Source of the DNA: Pseudoxanthomonas gei
GTDB lineage: Bacteria; Pseudomonadota; Gammaproteobacteria; Xanthomonadales; Xanthomonadaceae
Direction of reading: 5' to 3'
NCBI RefSeq assembly: GCF_010119615.1
Contig: NZ_QOVG01000008.1
Location: forward strand, 1 to 64,000
Length of the DNA: 64,000 nucleotides
The notes beneath the pieces are model-generated. The model did no database searches. It had not been told where the DNA came from and worked only from the letters and a program-made list of their open reading frames with translations. Shown piece after piece: positions 20,101 to 28,800 of the stretch (within the stretch, counting starts at the first letter, position 1; each line of letters begins with the position of its first letter). A program made the position numbers and the translations under genes.

Positions 20101-20731
20101 CCGCCGGATTGCCAAAGGTAACGCGACGTGCGGCGGACAGTTCACCGCTGTCGCGCGCCGCCTTCAGTGCGGCGCGCCGCACCGGTTCGGCCGAGATATC
20201 GGTGCCGAGCAACTGGCGCATTTGCGGTATGTCGGGATAGAGCAGGTCGACGATGAAATGTTCGCCTGACCGGGTACGTGGATGGACATCGAAAGCGGGA
20301 CCATGCTGGGCGCGCTGTGCCAGCACGTAGCCTGGCAGGTCTGCGTCGCCGACCCGGCGGGCGAACCCCAATGTCTGCACGCCCGGATGGCGTTGGGGCA
20401 GCTGCAGTTTTGTCACGTAGGCAGTGAAGCCCGCCTGGTCCAGCTGCGGCCTGGCCTCCAGCATGCCCGCAGAGGCGCGGACTATGTCTTCGTAGGCATG
20501 GATGCGCGTGAGTATCGCGGCGGCCACCGCCTCCGAGCGTGCATTGAATTGTGCTTCCGCCGTGCGCCTGGCCTGAAGCCAGGACACATAGCCGAACCAG
20601 ACAGAGAGCAGGATAGCCAGCGCGAGGACCAGCCACGCCAGCGAATCCAGCCGACGCAAACGCAGCATGGCCGTCGAACGCGACCCGCTGAGTGCTCTCA
20701 GTTCCGATGCACGATCTGCATCTACATCCAT
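17195..20731 (-). CDS. Membrane c-di-GMP enzyme, CHASE-PAS-GGDEF-EAL
   Basis: 1178 residues. It starts with a membrane helix (about 29-50), then a periplasmic CHASE-type sensor (about 60-320), a second helix (333-358), three PAS-like modules (about 365-480, 490-605, 620-735), a GGDEF domain (735-900) and an EAL domain (910-1165). The cyclase motif RTGGDEF (815-821) is intact, and the phosphodiesterase motifs EALMRW (945-950), DDFGTGFSS (from 1065), KIDQSF and EGVET are all present, so both making and breaking c-di-GMP are possible. No canonical RxxD inhibitory site lies before GGDEF. An alternative start is M22. The ligand of the sensor is unknown. Confidence 0.93.
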   Translation of the reverse strand: MDVDADRASELRALSGSRSTAMLRLRRLDSLAWLVLALAILLSVWFGYVSWLQARRTAEAQFNARSEAVAAAILTRIHAYEDIVRASAGMLEARPQLDQAGFTAYVTKLQLPQRHPGVQTLGFARRVGDADLPGYVLAQRAQHGPAFDVHPRTRSGEHFIVDLLYPDIPQMRQLLGTDISAEPVRRAALKAARDSGELSAARRVTFGNPAVGGAFSGFLLYAPVYAVDLPHQRNAGANAQSPTRPSLQGFTSAGFGWDRMIQEAIAGVENHQLDLQLQSTDPATGIVYQRTGLRDRYGADMEPAFNQQRTLQFFGGDWKLRISSAPRNVAIPAITSILVLASAGIALGLVVFVLLVTLARADRRSRALLNAVADHLPTLIAYIDHDQCYGFVNRASRDWFEQPSLGWSERRVADVHADNPEFLESLQGAMAKSANGERVSWEARIGQPRRPVQVYLLPDLDADRRVAGWYLMAYDNSEQHRTLRELATARDQLQRVTDKLPAMIAQYDRNEATVFFNRACAEANLWQQPYRQGIRIEEMLGEKTYSLRKPYIDAVMSGRDIDFESVATGADGRPRRLHSYYTPDIDEDGKVCGFFVMSTDLTEKAHLENALYDAHERAEVTLTSISDAVITTDAADRITYMNPAAEALSGWMLHSALGQPIAEILPVHVVGSAAQEEGAHTAAMPGDLQLLRHDGKPILVERSLSPVRDRGTSSAGSVIVLRDITEARALNSRMAYLAHHDALTGLPNRLQLNNSLGKLIDADSSSGDGLAVLFIDLDLFKHVNDALGHHIGDQLLQQVTRRIQRSVGDKGSVYRTGGDEFVVLLDKVSSRERVLEVAQHLLNIGEEPYTVSSHELHQAFSIGISLFPDDGYDASTLMMRADAAMYLAKRSGRNTSRFHNSELASNADARIELENSLRRGLRKGELVLHYQPQIDRISGRIVGVEALMRWQKGDRLMQPGEFLPIAEETHLIVDIDRWAIQAACRQNRIWQQSGLPPIPVSVNIAAANFDTGTLVEAVTAALEDSGMAPEYLELEVTETTIMQDVQRTDHALRALKAMGVRIAIDDFGTGFSSLSYLGNYGFNVLKIDQSFVREVTEPSQAAITRAIIGLASQLDCHTVAEGVETQAQLEWLVANGCDTFQGHLFSPAIPAVEFARLLARGKTWEIPDRTSTAQLHWS

Positions 20732-20837
20732 TCAATCCGACCCTGCCATCGTGCCGCTGCCATCGTACGCCCGAACGGACGAAAGACGACACGCTTTTTC
20801 AATTGCCGCGAAGGATGCGCGAACATGCCGCCGACCA

Positions 20838-22460
20838 TTACCTGGCCGCACCAGGCGGCGAAGCCTTGGCAGGGACGTGCAGGGTAGGGCGGTATTCCGG
20901 CGGCTTGCGTGCACGGGTCAATTGCTCGTAGGCGTAGCCCAGTCCTATCAGCTTGGGTTCGCTCCATGCCGTGCCCATGAAGACGATGCCAAGCGGTAGT
21001 CCGTTGGAATTTCCCATCGGAATGGTCAGGCTGGGGTAACCGGCCACCGCGGCGGCGCCATAACCGGCGCCCGGGAAGTGGTCGCCGGTCAGCGGATCGC
21101 TGATCCACGCAGGACCGGTTGCCGGGGCGATCAGTGCATCCAGGCGCTGTCCTTTCAACGCGGCATCGATTCCCTCGGGCCCTGCAAGGCGGCTGGCCCG
21201 GGAGCGTGCGCTGATGTACTCGGGTTCATTCAGGCCGCCCTTCGCATTGGCCTGCTCGAACAGCTCCTGCCCGAAGAAGGGCATCTCGGACGTACGGTAT
21301 TGCGCGTTGTAGCCAATCAGCTGGGAAAGCGTCTTCAGCGGTGCATTGTGCTTTTGCAGGTAGCGCTCCAGCCCTGACTTGAACTCGTAGAGCAACAGCG
21401 TGGTCTCGTCGTCCGACCACTGTCCTTCAGTGGGGATTTCCGCGTCGACGACGGTGGCGCCCGCTTCGCGCATCGTGCGGATGGCGTCTTCGATTGCGGC
21501 GGCGGCGTCGGGGTGGATGACGAGCTTGCTGCGAATCACGCCGATGCGCGCGCCCTTGAGTGCGTTTGCATCCAGGTGCAGGTGGTAATCGAGGCTGGTG
21601 TTCCAGGCCGTCCTGGCGGTTGCCGGATCGGCATCGTCGCGCCCGGCCAGTACGCTCAGCAGGTAGGCCGCATCGGCCACGCTGCGGGTCATGGGTCCCG
21701 CGGTGTCCTGGCTGAAGGAGATGGGGATGATGCCTTCCCGGCTGACCAGTCCGACCGTGGGCTTGAGCCCTACCAGTCCATTGACCGCGGCCGGGCAGAT
21801 GATGCTGCCGTCGGTTTCCGTGCCGATCGCGGCCGCGGCCAGGTTGGCCGATGCGGCGACCGCGCTGCCGGAACTGGAGCCACAGGGATTGCGGTCAAGC
21901 ACATACGGATTCCGGGTCAGCCCGCCACGCCCGCTCCAGCCCGAGAGCGAACGCGTCGACCGGAAATTGGCCCATTCGCTGAGATTGGTCTTGCCCAGGA
22001 TCACCGCCCCCGCCTGGCGCAGCCGACGTACCAGGAAGGCATCGGTGGATGGCCTGAAATCCTTGAGTGCCAGCGAGCCGCCGGAATTGACCATCGGCGT
22101 GGCGCCGATGTTGTCCTTGAGCAAAATCGGAATGCCGTGCAGCGGGCCGCGTACCGAATTGGTCTTGCGTTCCACATCCCGCAGGGCGGCTTCCTTCAGC
22201 GCATCGGGATTGATCTCGATCACCGCATTGAGTTTAGGCCCCGCTTTGTCCAGGGCCGCGATGCGGTCCAGGTAGGCCTGTGTCAGCGTACGGCTGTCCA
22301 GCTCGCCGGCTTGCATGCGCTGCTGCAGGTCGGTGATGTCCAGTTCGGCGTAGGTGAAATCGGTGGGTTCAACGGGCTGCGCGCCGGTCGCGTCCGGGCC
22401 GGTGGAATCACAGCCGCAAAATGCCAGCAGAAGGGCAAGCAATACCGGGGTGCGCCACAT
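20838..22460 (-). CDS. Amidase-signature lipoprotein, peptide amidase (Pam)-like
   Basis: 540 residues. The N-terminus (LLALLLAFCGCDS) is a short signal with cysteines at 15 and 17, suggesting an envelope lipoprotein. The amidase-signature triad is visible: K115 (ILLKDN), cis-Ser near 195 (CGSSSGS) and nucleophile S219 (GTETDGS). From memory, the sequence resembles the peptide amidase of Stenotrophomonas maltophilia, which removes C-terminal amides from peptides, including GIPILLKDN and GLKPTVGLVSREGIIPISFS. Substrate assignment is inference from the family. It lies 68 nt after a DUF2127 gene and upstream of the GGDEF-EAL gene on the same strand. Confidence 0.9.
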   Translation of the reverse strand: MWRTPVLLALLLAFCGCDSTGPDATGAQPVEPTDFTYAELDITDLQQRMQAGELDSRTLTQAYLDRIAALDKAGPKLNAVIEINPDALKEAALRDVERKTNSVRGPLHGIPILLKDNIGATPMVNSGGSLALKDFRPSTDAFLVRRLRQAGAVILGKTNLSEWANFRSTRSLSGWSGRGGLTRNPYVLDRNPCGSSSGSAVAASANLAAAAIGTETDGSIICPAAVNGLVGLKPTVGLVSREGIIPISFSQDTAGPMTRSVADAAYLLSVLAGRDDADPATARTAWNTSLDYHLHLDANALKGARIGVIRSKLVIHPDAAAAIEDAIRTMREAGATVVDAEIPTEGQWSDDETTLLLYEFKSGLERYLQKHNAPLKTLSQLIGYNAQYRTSEMPFFGQELFEQANAKGGLNEPEYISARSRASRLAGPEGIDAALKGQRLDALIAPATGPAWISDPLTGDHFPGAGYGAAAVAGYPSLTIPMGNSNGLPLGIVFMGTAWSEPKLIGLGYAYEQLTRARKPPEYRPTLHVPAKASPPGAAR

Positions 22461-22528
22461 CGGTTCGGATCCTGCAGGGTGTGCGCAGGCAGGCTACCCA
22501 GCATCGGGGATGCGTGCAATTGCGAAGA

Positions 22529-22996
22529 TCAGGCGCGGCGCTTGACCAGGTCGCGCGCCAGCACTGCCACCACGATCAGATTGAGCACCAGCACGGCCCA
22601 GGTGTGCCAACCGTCATGGTGGTAGATGGCGTAAGCATCCAGTGGCAGGTAAGCAGCGGTGCCCACGCAACCCAGCCAGGACGCCCATGCGCGAGCGCGC
22701 CACAAGCCCCAGCCTTCGACCAGGCGCCAGACCGCATACAGCGACACCACGGCAACCGCCAGGTGCACGGCACCCGGATTGATCGCATCAAGCAGCGAGG
22801 GCAGGGTGCCGTGGGCCGGATCCAGGTTGAACCGGCTGATGAGGCTGGTGATCAGGTTGCGCAATGGTTGCGGCCCCAGCACTTCCAGGCTGGCCGCCGC
22901 AATCAGCGCCAGCAAGCCCTTGAGGCCCTCGAAGAGGGCCAGGACATGCAAACCCGGGTGCGCGCGCGGCGCCGGGTTGTAGGACGCGCCCGTCAC
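22529..22996 (-). CDS. DUF2127 family membrane protein
   Basis: 155 residues with about four membrane segments. The N-terminal HVLALFEGLKGLLALIAA and the C-terminal half with LYAVWRLVEGWGLWRARAWA and ASWLGCVGTAAYLPLDAY match the DUF2127 pattern as I know it. The function is unknown. It lies only 11 nt downstream of typA on the same strand, so it is probably co-transcribed with it. Confidence 0.8.
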   Translation of the reverse strand: MTGASYNPAPRAHPGLHVLALFEGLKGLLALIAAASLEVLGPQPLRNLITSLISRFNLDPAHGTLPSLLDAINPGAVHLAVAVVSLYAVWRLVEGWGLWRARAWASWLGCVGTAAYLPLDAYAIYHHDGWHTWAVLVLNLIVVAVLARDLVKRRA

Positions 22997-23007
22997 TGCA
23001 ACGGAGA

Positions 23008-24837
23008 TCAGGCCGCGCGGGAGGCGCGCTTGCGGTCGCTTTCGTTGAGGAACTTCTTGCGCAGGCGGATTTCCTTCGGGGTGACTTCCACCAGCTCGTC
23101 GTCCTCGATGAAATCCAGCGCCTGTTCCAGCGTGTACTTGATCGCGGGGGTCAGCTTGATGGCGTCGTCCTTGCCCGAAGCGCGCATGTTGGTCAGCGGC
23201 TTGGTCTTGATGGCGTTGACGGTCAGGTCGTTGTCCTTGGAATGGATGCCGATCAACTGGCCTTCGTAGACGTTGTCGCCCTCGGCGGCAAACAGCTTGC
23301 CGCGTTCTTCCAGCGGCCCAAGCGAGTAGGCCGGGGTGGCGCCCGGCGCATTGGCGATCATCACGCCGTTCTGGCGCTTGGCGATGGCGCCCTGTTCCTT
23401 GGGACCGTAATGGTCGAACACGTGGAACAGCAGGCCCGAGCCCTGGGTCAGGGTGCGGAATTCATTCTGGAAGCCGATCAGGCCGCGGGCCGGGATCATG
23501 TAGTCCAGGCGCACGCGCCCCTTGCCGTCCGATTCCATGTTCTTGAGCGCGCCCTTGCGCACGCCCAGCTTCTCCATGACCCCGCCCTGGTGCACTTCCT
23601 CGATATCGACGACCAGTTGTTCGACCGGTTCCATCTGCTGCCCGTCGATTTCCTTGATGATGACTTCCGGGCGCGACACGGCCAGTTCGAAGCCTTCGCG
23701 GCGCATGTTCTCGATCAGTACCGACAGGTGCAGCTCACCGCGGCCGGAGACCAGGAACTTGTCGGGGTCGGAACCTTCCTCGACCTTCAGGGCCACGTTG
23801 TGCAGGGTCTCGCGCTCCAGGCGCTCGCGGATCTGCCGGCTGGTGATGAACTTGCCGCCGCTGTGTTCCTTGCTGCCCGCGAACGGCGAGTTGTTGACCT
23901 GGAAGGTCATGCTGATGGTCGGCTCGTCGACGGTCAGCGCCGGCAGCGCCTCGGGAGTGTCCAGCGCACAGAGGGTGTCGGAGATGCTGAGGTCGGCCAC
24001 GCCGGAAATGGCGACGATGTCGCCGGCTTCGGCTTCTTCCACTTCAACGCGCTCCAGCCCCAGGAAACCCAGGACCTGCAGGACCTTGCCCTGGCGCTTC
24101 TTGCCGTGACGGTCGATCACGCTGACTGGCATGTTGGTGCGCACCTTGCCGCGCTGGATGCGGCCCACGCCGATCAGCCCGACGAAATTGTTGTAGTCCA
24201 GCTGGCTGATGCGCATCTGGAAGGGACCTTCGCGGTCCACGTCGGGTGGCGACACGTGCTTCATGATCGCTTCGTAAAGCGGGGTCATGTCGCCTTCGCG
24301 CGCCGAGTCTTCCAGGCTGGCGTAGCCGTGCAGGGCCGAGGCATAGACGATCGGGAAATCGAGCTGCTCATTGGTGGCGCCGAGCTTGTCGAACAGGTCG
24401 AACACCTGGTCGATCACCCAGTCCGGGCGCGCGCCGGGGCGGTCGATCTTGTTGACCACCACGATCGGCTTGAAGCCCATCGCAAAGGCCTTCTGGGTCA
24501 CGAATCGGGTCTGCGGCATCGGGCCATCCATCGCATCGACCAGGATCAGTACCGAGTCGACCATCGACAGCACGCGCTCGACTTCGCCGCCGAAGTCGGC
24601 GTGGCCCGGGGTGTCGACGATGTTGATGCGGTTGCCATTCCAGTTGATGGCGGTGTTCTTGGACAGGATCGTGATGCCACGTTCCTTTTCCTGGTCGTTG
24701 CTATCCATCATCCGCTCGGTGGTGACCGTGCGTTCGTTGAACGTGCCCGACTGCTTGAGCAGGCAGTCCACGAGGGTGGTCTTGCCGTGGTCGACGTGGG
24801 CGACGATGGCGATATTGCGCAGATTCTGGATAGACAT
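23008..24837 (-). CDS. typA: Ribosome-associated GTPase TypA/BipA
   Basis: 609 residues, the standard length. BipA is a translational GTPase that acts on 50S assembly and stress adaptation, and is structurally related to EF-G. G1 is AHVDHGKTT (13-21), followed by [23 protein letters not shown] and [13 protein letters not shown]. The end carries the BipA-specific C-terminal domain ([20 protein letters not shown]). A TATAAT box lies about 50 nt upstream. It is divergent from the cyclophilin gene. Confidence 0.97.
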   Translation of the reverse strand: MSIQNLRNIAIVAHVDHGKTTLVDCLLKQSGTFNERTVTTERMMDSNDQEKERGITILSKNTAINWNGNRINIVDTPGHADFGGEVERVLSMVDSVLILVDAMDGPMPQTRFVTQKAFAMGFKPIVVVNKIDRPGARPDWVIDQVFDLFDKLGATNEQLDFPIVYASALHGYASLEDSAREGDMTPLYEAIMKHVSPPDVDREGPFQMRISQLDYNNFVGLIGVGRIQRGKVRTNMPVSVIDRHGKKRQGKVLQVLGFLGLERVEVEEAEAGDIVAISGVADLSISDTLCALDTPEALPALTVDEPTISMTFQVNNSPFAGSKEHSGGKFITSRQIRERLERETLHNVALKVEEGSDPDKFLVSGRGELHLSVLIENMRREGFELAVSRPEVIIKEIDGQQMEPVEQLVVDIEEVHQGGVMEKLGVRKGALKNMESDGKGRVRLDYMIPARGLIGFQNEFRTLTQGSGLLFHVFDHYGPKEQGAIAKRQNGVMIANAPGATPAYSLGPLEERGKLFAAEGDNVYEGQLIGIHSKDNDLTVNAIKTKPLTNMRASGKDDAIKLTPAIKYTLEQALDFIEDDELVEVTPKEIRLRKKFLNESDRKRASRAA

Positions 24838-24885
24838 GTAGAAAGGCGCGATTTGAACCGCGCTCGGCCGGGAAGGAAGCCGAGT

Positions 24886-24891
24886 ATTATA
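24886..24891 (-). promoter_or_regulatory. Probable -10 box of typA
   Basis: TATAAT on the minus strand within CCGTTATAATACTCGG, about 50 nt before the typA start. No good -35 box lies 17 nt upstream, so this is a partial match. Confidence 0.4.
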
Positions 24892-24961
24892 ACGGGTTAA
24901 ACCTGTGCATTGACTCAGTGGCGTGGCCGAAATGCCCGTCCGGGCGGGCCGATGGCACCCA

Positions 24962-24990
24962 GGGGCGGTTTAATCGGCGAAAACCGCCCC
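24962..24990. promoter_or_regulatory. Perfect hairpin in the typA-ppiB divergent region
   Basis: GGGGCGGTTT and AAACCGCCCC form a perfect 10-bp stem around 9 nt, in the 211-nt gap between divergent typA and the cyclophilin gene. It may be an operator or an RNA hairpin in the cyclophilin leader. Confidence 0.35.
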
Positions 24991-25048
24991 AATCCAATGC
25001 ATTCGCTGAACAACACCCTCGTTCCCCAACCCTTCCACGGAGTCTCCC

Positions 25049-25543
25049 ATGTCCCTGACCGCCACTTTTGACACCGCCCGCGGCCCCATCAAGGTCGAGC
25101 TGTACCCCGACAAGGCCCCGCTTACGGTGGCCAATTTCGTCAATCTGGCCCAGCGCGGCTTCTATGACGGCCTCAATTTCCACCGTGTCATCCCCGACTT
25201 CATGATCCAGGGTGGCTGCCCCGAAGGCTCCGGTCGCGGCGGCCCGGGCTACCGTTTCGCCGACGAGACCAACAACGGCGTGCGCCACGAGCGCGGCGTG
25301 CTGTCCATGGCCAATGCGGGCCCCAACACCAACGGCAGCCAGTTCTTCATCACCCACGTGGCCACCCCTCACCTGGACGGCAGGCATACCGTGTTCGGCA
25401 AGGTCCTCGAAGGCCTGGACGTGGTCGACAGCGTCAAAGGTGGCGACCTCATCAACTCGGTGAAGATCGAAGGCGATGCCGCGGCAGTGCTGGCGGCCAA
25501 GGCCGACCAGGTCGCGGAGTGGAACCGTCACCTGAGTGCCTGA
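25049..25543 (+). CDS. ppiB: Cytoplasmic peptidyl-prolyl isomerase (cyclophilin B type)
   Basis: 164 residues, no signal peptide. It catalyses cis-trans isomerisation of prolyl bonds. Conserved active-site parts are [18 protein letters not shown], with the catalytic Arg in [12 protein letters not shown], and [19 protein letters not shown] lies just before the ATG. A hairpin follows the stop. Confidence 0.95.
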   Translation: MSLTATFDTARGPIKVELYPDKAPLTVANFVNLAQRGFYDGLNFHRVIPDFMIQGGCPEGSGRGGPGYRFADETNNGVRHERGVLSMANAGPNTNGSQFFITHVATPHLDGRHTVFGKVLEGLDVVDSVKGGDLINSVKIEGDAAAVLAAKADQVAEWNRHLSA

Positions 25544-25551
25544 TCCAGGTC

Positions 25552-25580
25552 GCTCCCCCTGATCGTCGACCAGGGGGAGC
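25552..25580 (+). terminator. Hairpin after ppiB
   Basis: GCTCCCCCTG and CAGGGGGAGC form a perfect 10-bp stem 8 nt after the stop. There is no T-run, so termination efficiency is uncertain. Confidence 0.5.
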
Positions 25581-25685
25581 CGGCTCAGCGCCTCTGGGCG
25601 CCATGATAAAATCGGCGTCGCGCCGCGGCGCCCGTTCCATCCCGCGTTCCCACTCCCGCGTTTCCTCACCCCACGAGGTCAAGTA

Positions 25686-26885
25686 ATGCTCAAGTTAGCC
25701 GGGCGCATGGGTCGCGCCAAACCCAGCGCGATCATGGCAGTCGCCGAGAAGGCCAAGAAGCTCAAGGCCACGGGTCGCGACGTCATCAGTTTTTCCATCG
25801 GCGTTCCGAACTTCCTGCCGGGTGAGCACGTCTACCAGGCCGCCCGTGACGCGCTGGCCAAGGATTCGGGTCAGTACGGTTCCAACCGTGGTGCCGACGC
25901 CCTGCTGGATGCCTTCCTCAAGCACATGGAACAGCTGGGCCTGACCGGCTACACCCGTGCCAACCTGTCCACCGGCATCGGCGCCAAGCACGTGCTCTAC
26001 AACCTGGCCGAAGTGCTGCTGGATGAGGGCGACACCATCGCCTTCCCGGCCCCGTACTGGACTTCGTATGTCGACATCGCCGAGATCGTCAACGCCCGGA
26101 TCCTGGAACTGCCGTGCCCGGCCAGCCAGGACTACAAGCTCACGGTAGAGCAGCTCGATGCCGCACTGGCCACCAGGCCCAAGGTGTTCCTGTTCAACAA
26201 TCCTTCCAACCCGACCGGCATGGTCTACACGAAGGATGAAGTCATCGCCCTGGCCGAGGTGCTGGTGAAGTATCCGGACACCTGGATCATCACCGACGAC
26301 ATCTACAACCGCATGCTGTTCGACGGGCTGGAGTACTACAACTTCGTGCAGGCGCGGCCTGAATTGCGCGAGCGCACCGTGTTCGTCGACTCGCTGTCCA
26401 AGACCTACGGCATGCCGGGTTGGCGCGTGGGTTTCATGGCCGGCCCGGAATCGGTTGCCCAGGCAGTGACCACGCTCAATTCCAACCACATCACCAACAT
26501 CCCCGAAGTCACGACTGCCGCCGCAATCGCCGCCTTGTCGGGTCCCCAGGATGTCACCGAAGCCAAGAACCTGGAATTCCAGGGCAAGCGCGACCAGGTC
26601 ATGGCCGCGCTGGCCGCCATTCCCGGCGTGGTCTGTCCGCGTCCGCAAGGTGCGTTCTATGTGTTCCCGGACATCAGTTGCGCCTTCGGCAAATCGCACA
26701 ACGGCGCCGTCATAAACAACGACATCGATTTCTGCAGCGCGTTGCTGGAAGCCAAGGGCGTGGCCTGCGTGCCGGGTTCTGCTTTTGGTGAGCCGCGTGC
26801 GCTGCGCATCAGCTATACCTGCCCGACGCCACAACTGGCGCCTGGCATGCAGCGGATCCAGGAATTCTTCGCCGAGCTCGTTTGA
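25686..26885 (+). CDS. Class I aminotransferase (aspartate aminotransferase type)
   Basis: 399 residues. It transfers amino groups with pyridoxal phosphate, most likely between aspartate/glutamate and oxo acids. The PLP lysine is K239 (SLSKTYGMPGWRVG), the NNPSNPTG loop is at 171-178, and the C-terminal substrate-carboxylate arginine lies in ALRISYTC. The family includes AspB-like enzymes of thermophilic type. The upstream leader is pyrimidine-rich. Exact substrate range cannot be read from sequence. Confidence 0.9.
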   Translation: MLKLAGRMGRAKPSAIMAVAEKAKKLKATGRDVISFSIGVPNFLPGEHVYQAARDALAKDSGQYGSNRGADALLDAFLKHMEQLGLTGYTRANLSTGIGAKHVLYNLAEVLLDEGDTIAFPAPYWTSYVDIAEIVNARILELPCPASQDYKLTVEQLDAALATRPKVFLFNNPSNPTGMVYTKDEVIALAEVLVKYPDTWIITDDIYNRMLFDGLEYYNFVQARPELRERTVFVDSLSKTYGMPGWRVGFMAGPESVAQAVTTLNSNHITNIPEVTTAAAIAALSGPQDVTEAKNLEFQGKRDQVMAALAAIPGVVCPRPQGAFYVFPDISCAFGKSHNGAVINNDIDFCSALLEAKGVACVPGSAFGEPRALRISYTCPTPQLAPGMQRIQEFFAELV

Positions 26886-26898
26886 GCCCGCATTGCGC

Positions 26899-27264
26899 AT
26901 GAACGTTCGCAACCTGCTGCTGATGCTTTTGTTGGGAGGCGCTGTCTGGGCTGCGATGTCATGGTGGCAGGGCAGGGAAGTCACGCTGCAAGCGGATGAT
27001 CCTCGCCTGCTCACCGGCGACAAGGGCATCGTCATGCTGGCGGCAGAATGGTGCGGTTATTGCCGCCAGCAGCGGAAGGACTTCGAACTGGCCGGGGTGC
27101 TTTACCGCGTCCTCGACGTGGACACCGAGGAAGGAAGCCGCGCCGCCAGCGCACTCGGCACCCGCGGCGTGCCCGTGACGGTGGTTGGACAGCAGGTCAT
27201 CGAGGGCTATGACACTGCTTTGCTGCATCGGAACCTGCTGCCGCTGGGTTACCGCGTTTACTGA
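26899..27264 (+). CDS. Membrane-anchored glutaredoxin/thioredoxin-fold protein
   Basis: 121 residues starting at 26899; an earlier in-frame codon at 26785 lies inside the aminotransferase gene and is rejected. A single N-terminal hydrophobic segment (about 4-23) is followed by a small redox domain with WCGYC at 51-55 and a cis-proline segment GVPVTVVG. The order suggests a periplasm-facing thiol-disulfide protein. It begins 13 nt after the aminotransferase stop. Confidence 0.8.
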   Translation: MNVRNLLLMLLLGGAVWAAMSWWQGREVTLQADDPRLLTGDKGIVMLAAEWCGYCRQQRKDFELAGVLYRVLDVDTEEGSRAASALGTRGVPVTVVGQQVIEGYDTALLHRNLLPLGYRVY

Positions 27265-27348
27265 TCACCACGATTGCCGCCCCACGTTTCCACGACACGA
27301 TCCCATCCCGCGTTCTTACCCCACGTTCCACCTTGTAGAGGACTAGTC

Positions 27349-28335
27349 ATGAAGAATCCCGTTCGAGTCGCCGTCACCGGTGCCGCTGGCCAGATCGGCT
27401 ACGCGCTGCTGTTCCGTATTGCCTCCGGCGAAATGCTGGGCAAGGACCAGCCGGTGATCCTGCAGTTGCTGGAACTGCCGATCGACAAGGCCCAGGCCGC
27501 GCTGAAGGGCGTGATGATGGAGCTTGAAGACTGCGCGTTCCCGCTGCTGGCCGGCATGGTCGGCACCGATGACCCGGAAGTCGCGTTCAAGGACGTCGAC
27601 GTTGCCCTGCTGGTCGGCGCGCGTCCGCGCGGCCCGGGCATGGAGCGCAAGGACCTGCTGCTGGAGAACGCCAAGATCTTCACTGCGCAGGGCGCCGCAT
27701 TGAACAAGGTCGCTTCGCGCAACGTGAAGGTGCTGGTGGTCGGCAACCCGGCCAACACCAACGCCTATATCGCCATGAAGTCCGCGCCCGACCTGCCGGC
27801 GAAGAATTTCACCGCCATGCTGCGGCTGGACCACAATCGCGCGCTGTCGCAACTGGCCAACAAGGCCGGCGTGGCGGTAGGTGACATTGAAAACCTGATC
27901 GTGTGGGGCAACCACAGCCCGACCATGTATCCGGATTACCGCTTCGCCACAGTCAGCGGTGCTTCGTTGAAGGACAAGATCAACGACGCGGCCTGGAACA
28001 GCGATGCGTTCATCCCGCAGGTCGGCAAGCGCGGGGCTGCGATCATCGAAGCGCGCGGGCTGTCCTCGGCCGCCTCTGCGGCCAACGCCGCCATCGACCA
28101 CATCCACGACTGGATGCTGGGCAGCAACGGCAAGTGGGTGACCATGGGCGTGCCGTCGGATGGCAGCTACGGCATTCCGGAAGGGGTGATGTACGGCGTG
28201 CCGGTGATCACCGCCAATGGCGAATACACCCGCGTGGAAGGCCTGGAAGTCGACGCATTCAGCCGCGCGGCCATGGACAAGACCCTGGCCGAGCTGGAAG
28301 AAGAGCGCGCCGGCGTGGCGCATCTGCTGGGCTGA
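27349..28335 (+). CDS. mdh: Malate dehydrogenase
   Basis: 328 residues from ATG 27349; the longer in-frame reading from 27274 is leader. It interconverts malate and oxaloacetate in the TCA cycle. The NAD site is [16 protein letters not shown] (9-24), followed by [18 protein letters not shown] and the catalytic-histidine region [11 protein letters not shown]. The length and motifs fit the MDH type 2 group. GAGGA lies 9 nt upstream, and a strong terminator follows. Confidence 0.97.
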   Translation: MKNPVRVAVTGAAGQIGYALLFRIASGEMLGKDQPVILQLLELPIDKAQAALKGVMMELEDCAFPLLAGMVGTDDPEVAFKDVDVALLVGARPRGPGMERKDLLLENAKIFTAQGAALNKVASRNVKVLVVGNPANTNAYIAMKSAPDLPAKNFTAMLRLDHNRALSQLANKAGVAVGDIENLIVWGNHSPTMYPDYRFATVSGASLKDKINDAAWNSDAFIPQVGKRGAAIIEARGLSSAASAANAAIDHIHDWMLGSNGKWVTMGVPSDGSYGIPEGVMYGVPVITANGEYTRVEGLEVDAFSRAAMDKTLAELEEERAGVAHLLG

Positions 28336-28357
28336 TCGCCGCGATCAGCTGCAGGAC

Positions 28358-28388
28358 AAAAACGCCGGGCTTGCCCGGCGTTTTTCGT
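28358..28388 (+). terminator. Terminator of mdh
   Basis: AAAAACGCCGGGC, a 2-nt loop and GCCCGGCGTTTTT. This is a strong intrinsic terminator, symmetric enough to work on both strands. Confidence 0.9.
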
Positions 28389-28543
28389 TGCAGGCGCTGG
28401 CCCGAGATGCCCTGTAGCAACGGTTTTTTTAACGCTGCCCGACCGGAATCGCGACCTCCTTTTCACTCGTCCTGCGCCGACATGACGATAGGCGAGGGGG
28501 CCGGACTGCATCGGGATGAAGACCCTTGGAAATGGGGGTTGTT

Positions 28544-28639
28544 GTAGGAGCGACGCAAGTCGCGAAGCCGGGAAATCATTGGCCCCCGACCCTGTAGGCG
28601 ATCATGCGCCGCGTGCTTCGCGACTTGCGTCGCTCCTAC
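28544..28639. repeat. Facing pair of GTAG-type REP sequences
   Basis: Two 25-nt arms (28544-28568 and 28615-28639) are perfect reverse complements: the left begins GTAGGAGCGACGCAAGTCGC and the right ends GACTTGCGTCGCTCCTAC. They enclose 46 nt. Each arm is itself a palindrome around GCGAC-GCAA-GTCGC. The GTAG head is typical of REPs spread by RAYT transposases. The same arms recur at 48957-49440. The surrounding 28386-28800 holds no gene. Confidence 0.9.
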
Positions 28640-28800
28640 AGGTCCTGGGCCAGCACATTCGCCCCGCAGGTATCGCTACGCCCATTCCAATCGTCCGCCC
28701 GGCCCTGCGTGGCCTTGTGATGCAGATGCGACCAATGTCGGAAGGCCTCGTCTCGCCGCGAGGACTATGCTGCGCGAAGTATCGCGTCCGGGAGTGCAGC

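Noticed and set aside
27265-27348. Pyrimidine-rich leader before mdh that resembles the one before the aminotransferase gene (25630-25680)
   Set aside because: The shared CCATCCCGCGTTC-type words are short and low in complexity, too little to call a regulatory element.
28516-28800. N-terminal extension of prpE
   Set aside because: It would translate the REP pair, while ATG 28801 has a good ribosome site and matches the PrpE start.
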